Made by a program: the position numbers and the translations under genes | The notes under the pieces: model-generated | Database searches by the model: none | Told to the model about the DNA's origin: nothing | What the model saw: the letters and a program-made list of their open reading frames with translations, nothing else | Shown here: one piece after another, positions 55,501 through 64,000 of the stretch | Layout of the letters: every line of letters begins with the position of its first letter | Position numbering within the stretch: the first letter of the stretch is position 1 | From: Ochotona curzoniae | Lineage: Eukaryota > Chordata > Mammalia > Lagomorpha > Ochotonidae | Assembly: GCF_017591425.1 (NCBI RefSeq) | Contig: NW_024467106.1 | Span: 22,434,501 to 22,498,500, forward strand | Length of the DNA: 64,000 nt | Direction: 5' to 3'

Positions 55501-55785
55501 TAATTTATTTTCTTTTATTGAAAAGCCATTTTTTACAGAAAGATGGAAACAGAAAGAAGGTCTTCTATTCGCTGGTTTGCTCCTAAAATGGCCACAACAG
55601 CCAGAGCTGAGCTGATCTGAGGCCAGGAGTCAGGAGCTTCTTCGTTATCTCCCATGTGGATGTAGGGTCCCAAGGTTTTGAACCATTCTCTACTGCTTTC
55701 CCAGGACATAAACAGAGAACTAGTTCAGAAGTGGAGTAGCTAGGATATGAATTGGCACCCATATGGGTTGCCTGCTCTACCACCC
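55501..55785 (-). mobile_element. lagomorph C-type SINE (right arm of inverted pair, head truncated)
   Basis: TTTATTTTCTTTTATTGAAA tail, GGTCTTCTATTCGCTGGTTT, CACAACAGCCAGAGCTGAGC, CCAAGGTTTTGAACCATTCT and ACCCATATGGGTTGCCTGC, then the head is missing and old L1 sequence begins. Confidence 0.93.
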
Positions 55786-56090
55786 ATTTTTTATATTTTT
55801 AATTTGAGATCTAATTCACATATCATTCACTTCACCATTTTTATCTTTTGTGGGTTTTTCATTGAAATTTCACTTATTTCTGCTTACTATTTCTTGCCTC
55901 CTGCTGATTCTTGGTTTGATCTTTCTTGGCACCAACAAATTGTTTTTCTTAGTCTTCAATGTGCATCATTAGATCTTTAATTTTAGATTTTTCTATTATA
56001 GATGTAAGCACCCAATGCTGTAAATTTCTCTCTTAATATTACTTTTGCTCTGTCCCTCAGATTTTTTTTTGAAATATTGCTTTTGTAGCT
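55786..56090 (-). mobile_element. ancient LINE-1 ORF2 fragment, antisense
   Basis: TTTTTCATTGAAATTTCACT, TTATTTCTGCTTACTATTTC, TCTTTAATTTTAGATTTTTC, GCTGTAAATTTCTCTCTTAA and TTTTGCTCTGTCCCTCAGAT match antisense L1M ORF2 ('GCTATAAATTTCCCTCTTAGAACTGCTTTTGCTGCATCCCA'). Confidence 0.82.
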
Positions 56091-56094
56091 AAGA

Positions 56095-56890
56095 GGGACG
56101 CATGCCCGTGTGGGCCTCTGATTAGGGTGGATAGGATTGAGATATGGAGGAAGGTGAGTGGGACAAATGTTTCAATTTTTAAATTATTATTATGATTATT
56201 TGCTCTTGTGCCCTGAGCGCATGAAAGCGAGAGATTCCATTCCTTACTGTGCAACTACGCCTGAACCCAACGATGGGGAAGGTCCTTTGATGACACCTTA
56301 GAAACCCTCATGTGGGGAAGAGTGTTGTGAAGGCATTGCCTGAGGGGTTTTGATAGTTCTCAGACATCATTGGCTTCATTGCACCAAAGCTGGGAAAATC
56401 TTTCCAAGGTCTATTAGTTGGCAAAGTGCATCCACAGGCCCAGGAATGTGCTACAAAGCTTGGCCAGCAGAGTTGTTCAACCTATTCTGCATTTCCATTC
56501 TCTGGCGAAGTACTCAATGTCCTCTGCTGGTCTAGATGAGCTGGCTGTCATGTCCCCTGTGTGAATCTTAGCCTGCTGTCCACCACACAGGTATCAGCAG
56601 CTGAAGCGGCCCATTACTGATATGGACTCCAAAATCAGACCACATATATTGTGACTTTCCTTGTGACAAGATTTGAATCCAGCGATTCAGTTAGGAGTCC
56701 CCCAAGAAACCTCGCCTGAGTAACTCAAACTTGTCTCCAGGATCTTGCACTCTCCAGGTGGTTTTGCTCGACAGAATTTTTCTGCTAGCTGATGCTGTAA
56801 TGAGTAGATAACCAGTTGAACTAGGAAAATCAGTTTTGCAAAAAACTTTTCCCTAATGAATTATCTCGATATCCTTGTCAAAAATTCACT
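56095..56890. other. no recognisable feature
   Basis: Nothing recognised, apart from chance open frames around 60 codons. Confidence 0.55.
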
Positions 56891-56892
56891 TT

Positions 56893-57212
56893 CTAAAGGG
56901 ACTCATTTTATTTACTTGAAAGGGAGAAAGAGCAGGGGAGAGATTGAGAGAAAGAAAGAATCTTTCATTTTTAGATTCACTCCCTATCTGGCTGCGGTGG
57001 CCGGGGCTGCACCAGGCCAAAGCCAGAAGCCTGGAGCTCAGTCCCAGTCTTCTACATGGGAGGTAGAGCCCCAAGCACTTGTACTATCTTGAACTACTTT
57101 CCTAGGAGCATTAGTAGGGAGATTCAGTGGATATGGAATAACTGGATCTCTCATCAAGGCTCCAATATAGATGTAAGTCATGGGTTGCCCACTGCTACAC
57201 AATGCCATCAGC
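56893..57212 (-). mobile_element. older C-type SINE
   Basis: CATTTTATTTACTTGAAAGG tail, GGCTGCGGTGGCCGGGGCTG, CCAAAGCCAGAAGCCTGGAG, TCTTCTACATGGGAGGTAGA and CATGGGTTGCCCACTGCTAC head. GC-rich middle, complete order. Confidence 0.88.
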
Positions 57213-57219
57213 CAAAAAA

Positions 57220-58255
57220 AAAATCATTTTGTGTCTTGATCACTCAGAGTACACTCAGACAGGACTTGGAAGAAAGGTATCATGTCACCCTAGATAAGGA
57301 ATAATTGCTGTTTGAGCATTTCCAATTAACCCTGGTAATTATACACTACTGTAAGAGTGAAGGGAGGAAAATTAAGCTGGAAGTAATACAGAAAATAAAA
57401 TATGGAGATTGGATGTGTGGGTCCAAGTGTTCAATTTTATTCTTTGCTTTAAAGTTAATAATACGCTATGAGTAAAAGGTTGGCAAGCATCTTACAGAAA
57501 CCTAAAGCAGAATATACAGATAGTGTTTGTGATCAAAAAGTGCTAGGAATTTCTCAGGGCTCTGTGACCCATACCCTGCAGGAGCAGGCTTGCCACTTGC
57601 TCAGTATTTGTGATTGAAGAAGATAAGCATCTGTAGACCAAAAAAAAAAAAAAATCTGCTATACTTACTCACTCTGTGGATTTAATGCCATTTATTTTGA
57701 TGTTTTACATAGTGATAGCAATAGAAGTGCGCTTGGTTAATTGTTTCATGGAGATTAACCAACAAGGGGACATGAGCAAGACCGTTACCTGTCTGCATGA
57801 TAGACAATTCCAGGATTACTGGACTGAAGTTTTCTGAAAGTGGGAGGATGTGTGCCTGTTAGTCCAGTACAGTGAAAAAACTGGTTTTCACGATTCCAGA
57901 GAACAGCTAGCTGTGATTCCACATACACTACTCAGAAAGGGAAGGGCAGTGGCTGGGAAAGGTCAAACAATCTTGAGTAGGCAGTCCTGACTCTATAAAC
58001 CAGGCAGGAGGCCATTTTGAAAAGTGTGAGAGTAAAGGTGGCCTCAGCAAGGACAGAAAAGAGAGCAGGTGCCACAGGGCGACAGGAAAAAGCATTGAAG
58101 TGAAAATTCAAGTCGCAGTGATACTGCTGGGAGGTGTGAGGCGTATCTGGCGAGAACAAGCAAGCATTATGGTAGAAATCCATGCTACCCTGGTCATATT
58201 CTGCAGCATGTATGTATATTCATATCCTGACACACCTCATGCATGCATCATCTTC
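57220..58255. other. no recognisable gene
   Basis: A 15-base A run at 57640-57654 has no recognisable retrocopy in front of it. 57930-58100 is unassigned. Confidence 0.5.
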
Positions 58256-58259
58256 TCAC

Positions 58260-58700
58260 CCCATTATAGTAGCTCTGCCACCTTATGTAACGTTGTTCTA
58301 CTCAAGATCACCAGGGACCAATTAAACCCCATTGTCAGGGTGATTCTTTCAGGATTTGTCCTGTTCATCTTCTCAGCAGTACTTTACTGTCTTGACCCTC
58401 TCCTCCTTTCCTGTTTCTTTGATTGGGTACCTCTGTGTCAACTGCAGACCTTAACAGGATTTAAGCATTAGCTACAGTTCTCTCACATACTGGGGCTGTT
58501 TTGTATATTTTGTTCATTAACAAACTTGTTAGCTTTTTCACAAGTTATCATCTTTCTCCACCATCAGTTATTATCATAAATGACAAGATACTCTCCCAGA
58601 CTCAGTTTCTCCCTTAGCTGCCCACACTAGATACATTCTTATAGGATCTTCCTCTGTCATGTCTGTCTGACCATTAGTCTAACAATTGAATTCACTCTTC
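58260..58700 (+). repeat. LINE-2 ORF2 region, sense
   Basis: CTACTCAAGATCACCAGGGA, CCAATTAAACCCCATTGTCA, TTCATCTTCTCAGCAGTACT, TTACTGTCTTGACCCTCTCC and TCCTTTCCTGTTTCTTTGAT follow L2 ORF2 ('ACTCAAGTCACCAATGACC...CATCTTACTCGACCTCTCAGCAGC...'). The 123-codon frame at 58100-58471 includes part of it (residues FIFSAVLYCLDPLLLSC resemble an L2 reverse-transcriptase segment), but stops lie on both sides. Confidence 0.72.
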
Positions 58701-59194
58701 AGTCTTCGTTTCTGTCTTTGGGTGTTAGGACATGGGTCAGTTTCCATTCTGGACTATGACTTCGGCATTTTTCTCATGATATCTACATTCATGCCTGGTT
58801 TTTGCTCAGATCCTTAATCTTGAATTTTGAATAAAGATATTGCCCTATACTTCATCATTAATGATTACATTATCCTATGCTTCACACTGCTATTGAAGTA
58901 TTTCATGATTCCAGATGATGTCATTGATATTCTATTTTTATATACACACATGTAAACACATATCCCTTTCAGATCATCTGAAAACTCATTATCTGCCCAA
59001 AATGTGCATTTCTTGTGTGATATATACATTCATGCACACATACACATGTGTGAATCACATGATCTATGTGCAGCAGGTATACAAAAGCCTTATGAATTAT
59101 GTCAAACAAGAAACTGAATATCAGCCAATGGAGGGACAAGCAAGCCAAAGCTGTAAATGCAATCTTGGTTTGAATGGAAGGAAGTAAATCATGC

Positions 59195-59535
59195 AATTCA
59201 TTCAACAGTATTATTGATTTGTCTATTCTATAGTGGGAGCTCCAGATGTCACATAGTTCTTGTCTTGAAATGTTATGTTTTGGGGGAAGGTAGACATCAA
59301 ATAATTGTAACAATAGAAATAAGTATAAAATGTTAAACACAATCAGTCCTATAAGGGAAAAGAACAGAGTGCAGAGAAAGAGTATAAGGGGGACTTGATT
59401 TAGATTAAGAGCTAAGAACAGACCTCTTTGAGAAAGAGCCTGAACATTGAAGGACAGAAGCAAACAAAAGAAATGAGGCAGAAAGAACTAAATAGAGAAG
59501 ACCATGTTTAAGGGCATGAATATTACCTTGGACTT
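59195..59535 (-). repeat. LINE-2 antisense fragment
   Basis: ATTCATTCAACAGTATTATT, CATAGTTCTTGTCTTGAAAT, GAAGGTAGACATCAAATAAT, CAGACCTCTTTGAGAAAGAG and CCTGAACATTGAAGGACAGA correspond to the 3' half of L2 read in antisense. Confidence 0.65.
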
Positions 59536-59563
59536 AATGAACACCATTAAAGTTGAGTTTTAG

Positions 59564-59838
59564 GGACTGGCATTACAGTAGCAGGCTAGGTCACTGCTTG
59601 GGGAGTTCTGGCTACTCCATTAAATGCTAATGTGTCCAGGAGAGCAGTAGATGATGGACTAACCAGTTGGGTCCCTGTTATCTACATGGGAGACATGGAT
59701 GGAGTTCTAGGATCCTAAATTCTACCTGTCCAATTTCTGCCGTTGTGGATATCTGAGGGGTGAACCATCTAATGAAAGATTGGCCTTTCTCTCTAACCCT
59801 CTCTACCTTTCTAATGTATCTTTCAACAAATGGATTTT
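59564..59838 (+). mobile_element. older C-type SINE
   Basis: GGGACTGGCATTACAGTAGC head, CTGGCTACTCCATTAAATGC, AGCAGTAGATGATGGACTAA, CTACATGGGAGACATGGATG, GGGGTGAACCATCTAATGAA and CTTTCTAATGTATCTTTCAA end. Confidence 0.85.
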
Positions 59839-60069
59839 AGTGGATAATCATTATTTACTGATGATCACATCACTATAATATAGAGCAGGTGCTTCACTTG
59901 ACTTTGCAAATAACTTCTCTAAGGTCATTGTACATTGGAACTTATCACCTGAGTACGGTAAAATATAAAGAGCACCTGAAAATCTGGAGAAAATGGAGAC
60001 TGGAGGTGATTAACTGGAAGAAGACAGAATAGTAGAAAGAAGGAGAGAAAGAAAAAGATATTTCTGATT

Positions 60070-60235
60070 GAATGTTTGCTGTATGCTAGTCACTATGTTG
60101 GAAATGATCAAATACATTATTTCAGCCAATAAGGTAGTTATTTGTTCCATATCAAAGGTGGAGAAATAGAGGGTGAGTGGGAATTTCTAACTTGAATAAT
60201 TAAAACAATAGAATCATCTTTCAAGCTGAATTATC
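60070..60235 (-). repeat. MIR SINE remnant
   Basis: TGTTTGCTGTATGCTAGTCA, CATTATTTCAGCCAATAAGG and AAAGGTGGAGAAATAGAGGG follow antisense MIR. Confidence 0.6.
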
Positions 60236-60239
60236 TTGG

Positions 60240-61105
60240 ATGTGCATGCTCCTCTGTTGCACCGTGGTCACAGGATCACTGTTTTCATGTTTCTACAAGA
60301 CTGCACAATGTTGGGCCACTCTTTGTTAAAGAGAGTCGAAAAATTGATTGTGAAGCACTTTCCATGAAGACCCTATCACCAGAAGTCTGATCAAGAAAAG
60401 TGACCAGGATTGTTATACGAATAGAGGCTAATCCATTTGTGGGTCTAGGAGAGCTGGGAAAAACTACAAATGAAGGAGGGAGTGACTGATGTTCTCCTCC
60501 ATGGACTGATAGTCTAATCATGTTCCTGTAACAAAATCTCATCAACCAGAAAGCACAGAGGCAGTAGATATTTACTTTTTTTTTTTTACCATGTTGAAGC
60601 TGAAATGTCTATGATGAAGGCTCTTAGCAGGTCTGGTGTCTAGCATAGGCATATTTCCAATTTTACATATGGTGCCTTCTTAGTGTGTCCTCATTGATGG
60701 AAGGAGAAATAATCTTTGGGGCTACCACCAATTCTACTCATGAACAGAACCTTCTATAATCACCTCCCAGAAGGCCCCACTTATATAATAATGATATAAT
60801 ACCATCACTTTGGGGACTTAGGGAGTCTACACATGCATTCATGGTATGCCACATCCATATCATAGCAGGGTCCCACCAAGAAAGCTGAAGTGTACACTGT
60901 TGGGTCTAAAGTTATCACTATAGCACTAGGACCCGATCACTTCTACCCAAGCATACTTCTTCCTTGTGGGCTGCTGAGAGTTTGTCAGCTGGGGATTGTA
61001 GCCTGACACCCACCCTGCTCAATTTGTCTCTTTCTACACAGGACTTGCACTCAAGCACACGCAAGAACTAGCAGAAAATGGAGTTAGGTTATTGGCATGC
61101 TCCAT
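60240..61105. other. no recognisable feature
   Basis: A short T12 run at 60577. No gene evidence. Confidence 0.55.
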
Positions 61106-61109
61106 TGCG

Positions 61110-61315
61110 ATAATAGCCTAGTTTTACAAAATATTTGCTGTGTTTCAGTTTTCTTACATATTAATTCATTAATTCACCTTTGTGTGTGTTAGTTCAGTTA
61201 ATTCCCAAGACACTTGGAGGAAGATTCAACCTGAAGTCTCATAGCTAGTTGAAAACTCAAACAGCCAGAGTTTGTACCTATGAAGTCTGGTATCAAGTAC
61301 AAGTCCACAACTCGA
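61110..61315 (-). repeat. MIR SINE remnant
   Basis: AATATTTGCTGTGTTTCAGT, TATTAATTCATTAATTCACC, AAGTCTCATAGCTAGTTGAA and AGCCAGAGTTTGTACCTATG follow antisense MIR with a decayed centre. Confidence 0.6.
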
Positions 61316-61319
61316 GCTC

Positions 61320-62140
61320 TTTTTGGATAATCCAGTTGAAGAGAATCATAGATAAGCTTGAAAAACAGAAGAACGAGGACTTGGAAAGCATTTGCTTTAT
61401 ATGTGTGTTGACCTTTGGGTTTTTCTCTGTCTCACTCTGTTCCCCACACACCAGCCTTCCTTTTTTTTCCTAGTACTCTAGGAGCTCTTGTCTTTCAAGG
61501 TCTTCACGACAGCTGTCTCCTTGGACTTGGATTCACCTCTTCACATTCATTTAACTTCACCGGACCAGTGTCTGCTCATTCCCTCAGTCCCACCATTAGG
61601 GATATTTCTTTTAACCATCAGCCTATGTTCAATCCCCTTTTCAAACCTACACATGACATCGAGTATTTTTTTTTTTTGCAATTCCTTCAACAATTCCAAT
61701 GCAATAACGTTTGATGATGGAGATAAAAGTGTTGCTTCTGTCTGGGTATTCTTGAGTAGCTTCTCTGAGGCTGCAGCACCCATAGGTACTCTCCCATCAC
61801 CTATACAATGTGATATCCGATCATCATCAATGAGGTAACTAACACAATGTAGGCACATAGTAAATAGCAGAAAACAGAGCATTTTCTCTGGTTTTGTCTT
61901 AGTCTTTATTCTAGTATTCCTGAAGACAATGCCTTTCTTCCTTCTATTAAGAAATGAAGAGGTAGATCAGAGTATCCACAAGTGTTTCAACTGTAAGAAT
62001 TATAGCCCTATTTCTTAGTATGTCCCCTTCACATTCCCACTCTCTTGAGTGTTACAGACTTCTAGTTTCTATATCAGTGATCAACAGGGTAGATGGATGA
62101 CCCTTGGAAAGCAGGAATGCATAGATGGAATATTCTGGGT
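61320..62140. other. no recognisable gene
   Basis: Open frames of 99-116 codons at 61415-61882 overlap on both strands across an oligo-T run; none has a family motif. ACACAATGTAGGCACATAGT at 61843 is L2-terminus-like. Confidence 0.5.
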
Positions 62141-62144
62141 TTTT

Positions 62145-62468
62145 TTTTAAGTGACTATTTATTTATTTAAAAGGTAGAAAAAGATAGACAGGGGTTGGAA
62201 CAGCGAGATCTTCATCTGCTGGTTCACTCCTCAGCTGGCCACAAGGGCCGTGACCGGGCCAGCCCAAAGCCAGAAATCAGGAATTTCATCTAGGTCTCCC
62301 ACATGGGTGATAGGGGTCCGAGCACTTGAGCCATCTTCCATTGCTTTTCTAGGTGCATTATCAGGGAGCTGGATCAGAAATAGAGCAGCCAAGACTCAAA
62401 CTGGTGCCTATATGGGATGCTGGTGCTGCGGGCCATAGCTTATCTCACTGTGCCATAGCGCTGACCCC
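62145..62468 (-). mobile_element. C-type SINE
   Basis: TATTTATTTATTTAAAAGGT tail, CTGCTGGTTCACTCCTCAGC, GGTCTCCCACATGGGTGATA, TATCAGGGAGCTGGATCAGA, TGCCTATATGGGATGCTGGT and CTCACTGTGCCATAGCGCTG head. Nearly full length, moderate divergence. Confidence 0.94.
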
Positions 62469-62769
62469 TGAAAAAATTTGCCTCATGTAGCTACAGCTGC
62501 AAGAATTATGAGAATAAATCAATTTTCCAGAAGATTCTGAATTTCAGTAAAGTAATACCCAAAATAGTTTCTTTCATTTTTTTCCCGAGTTACACTATTG
62601 TTTCATACTGGTGAAGTGGAAAAACAAATATTTCCAGGAGCCAGCCTCACTTTCCCTGAATCTCACCTTCTCTATCTGTAACTGGGAACATTTTTTGTTT
62701 TCAAATGTTCAGAAACATTGGTCAATGTAGATAGAATTGCCTATTAGTCCTCTTGCGTAAGACCTAAGA

Positions 62770-62960
62770 CTTTTTAAGTGCTTTCCTATGCGTTATCTTA
62801 TTGATTTTTCTCCCAAATATCTGCCAGGTAGTTAAAGAAGAGATGTGAGTGTCCCTTTGATAGACAAGGAAAGTGCTTAGGTTTAGCAAATGAACTGGCT
62901 CTGAGATGCAAAGCCCAGATGGTGTCGAGTCGACACTTGACCTTAGGTCTGATGACTAGC
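62770..62960 (-). repeat. MIR SINE remnant
   Basis: TAAGTGCTTTCCTATGCGTT, ATCTTATTGATTTTTCTCCC, CCTTTGATAGACAAGGAAAG and GGCTCTGAGATGCAAAGCCC follow antisense MIR core and flanks. Confidence 0.75.
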
Positions 62961-62964
62961 TTGC

Positions 62965-63525
62965 TGCGTTTTTACCCTACTATGAGGTGGGCTGACTTGC
63001 ACAGGCAGGGCAACTGAACAAAAGCTCTGTGTTTCTTTTCTAACATGCAGCTCTGGAGAAGGATGTATAAAGTGACTGAGCCTGATGAGAAAAGGTGTTT
63101 GTGTGGAAGAGGACTCTATGCATTAATGCTGTGAGTGAAAAGTCGAACTAACATCTAATTTTAGTATGCAGCGAGTGCAGTGTGCCTGCTAATCGTATTC
63201 AGGCAGGCTGACTGAAGAGGAGAAAGGAATAAAATAAACATTTCACTTAACCTTTACAATTCGTATATTTTGATTGTCCCACCAGCTTTAGAATACCGTT
63301 CTCCTTGTAATCACCAGCTATTTTCTATGCTCCCCACACACTCAACTCCTTCTTTGTTCTCCATTCTATTTCATCTGCTCCTACTCTGCCCTATCATGTT
63401 TCCTCTCCCTTCCCCCACTTTCAACTGTCTGTCACTCCTCACACAGCTCCTTCCATCCTGAGTTCCCCCTTATCCTATCTTCTCCCACTCTACTTGAGGA
63501 CAGGAATCAGTCTTTATTAGAGCTA
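62965..63525. other. no recognisable feature
   Basis: 63300-63490 is C/T-rich (CCTCTCCCTTCCCCCAC). No gene evidence. Confidence 0.55.
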
Positions 63526-63531
63526 ACATGG

Positions 63532-63640
63532 GCCCCTGGGATGATGGAGTAGCCCTGGGGGAGTGAGCCAATGGATGGAAGACCTCTCTCTTTCCCTCTC
63601 TGTTTATGACTCTGCCTATCAAATAGATACATACACTTTC
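63532..63640 (+). mobile_element. C-type SINE fragment (3' end only)
   Basis: GGGGGAGTGAGCCAATGGAT, GGAAGACCTCTCTCTTTCCC and TCTGCCTATCAAATAGATAC match the 3' third of an older SINE. The rest to 64000 is unassigned AT-rich sequence. Confidence 0.75.
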
Positions 63641-64000
63641 GGAAACAAAATAAAATATAGCAAACAATAGCAAGGAAAGAAAAAAAAAACAGAAAACAAG
63701 CAATTAATCAGTAAAGTAAAAGAGCATTTTTGTCTTGACATTCTCTCCCTATCTAGGAAACACAGCAAAAACGAAGCATGATGCAGTGGAAGTTATGCAA
63801 TGGAAATACTTCTAGCATTATTGTGTCCAACAGGGCAATTACAAATACAGTGACTAAACAATAATGGTACAAGGGAGTTGGGGTGGACAAGCTGATGGAG
63901 TTTAATATACAGAAATTGTCATGGCATGTGTCCCTGATGGGTGAGTAGGGAGTTGTTTTCAGATCAGTCTGAATCAGTAAGTTAGATGTTCCAACAAAAC

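Noticed and set aside
57300..57654. Possible processed pseudogene ending in a 15-base A run
   Set aside because: No AATAAA near the run, no target-site duplication seen, and the preceding sequence has no recognisable coding remnant.
58969..59463. 164-codon minus-strand frame with hydrophobic stretches, the longest frame in the window
   Set aside because: It runs antisense-to-sense through an L2 remnant and AT-rich DNA, with no conserved motif; hydrophobicity follows from T-rich codons.
1..64000. CRISPR arrays, bacterial operons, phage or retroviral proviruses
   Set aside because: Repeat content is mammalian throughout; no regularly spaced repeats, no paired LTRs and no gag/pol/env-like frames were seen.

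Overview
This is mammalian nuclear DNA with no gene that I can support. It is AT-rich, has no CpG-island-like stretch, and every long open frame is either a chance opening or lies in repeat-derived sequence. What marks the species group is the dominant SINE: about 30 tRNA-headed elements of roughly 300-350 bp, read head-first as GGCC...TGGCGCAGTGG...CCCATATGGG...GTGGGAGACC...GGAGTGAA...GATGGAAGATCT followed by an A-rich tail. That is the lagomorph C-type SINE. Several copies have the short head and the final pyrimidine-rich end that I associate with pika (Ochotona) rather than rabbit, and the LINE-1 3' ends do not look like the rabbit type, so pika is my best guess. This rests on remembered consensus sequences, not on a search.

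Layout. 1-18.8 kb: old single-copy DNA with mammal-wide MIR and L2 remnants, six SINEs, a GT repeat, a CA repeat and a palindromic DNA-transposon remnant. 18.8-25.8 kb: a dense plus-strand LINE-1 block. It holds one L1 with two large internal deletions and a SINE in its 3' UTR, an orphan poly(A)-tailed unit, and a second L1 with a displaced ORF2 piece, a young SINE with a perfect 13-bp target-site duplication, and an inverted segment. 26.8-31 kb: SINEs, a minus-strand L1-like 3' end, a second palindromic element and a hAT-like element. 32.5-40 kb: microsatellites, a SINE inserted in another SINE, and further SINEs and L2. 42-49.6 kb: L2, an old L1 tail, and a long minus-strand ancient L1 carrying a younger L1-like 3' end and two SINEs. 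50-64 kb: mostly unexplained sequence with an inverted SINE pair, a third palindromic element, L2 and MIR.

Nothing here works together as a pathway. The window reads as a gene-poor intergenic or large intronic region shaped by successive retrotransposition. I looked for an undescribed system and did not find one. The most useful observations are the nested and rearranged repeats, whose insertion order and junctions can be read from the sequence, and one unidentified retroposed unit at about 21.46-21.88 kb. Repeat boundaries are usually good to about 10-20 bases. Family names for the older repeats come from memory of consensus sequences. In this annotation, '+' for a SINE or LINE means its A-rich tail is on the right.
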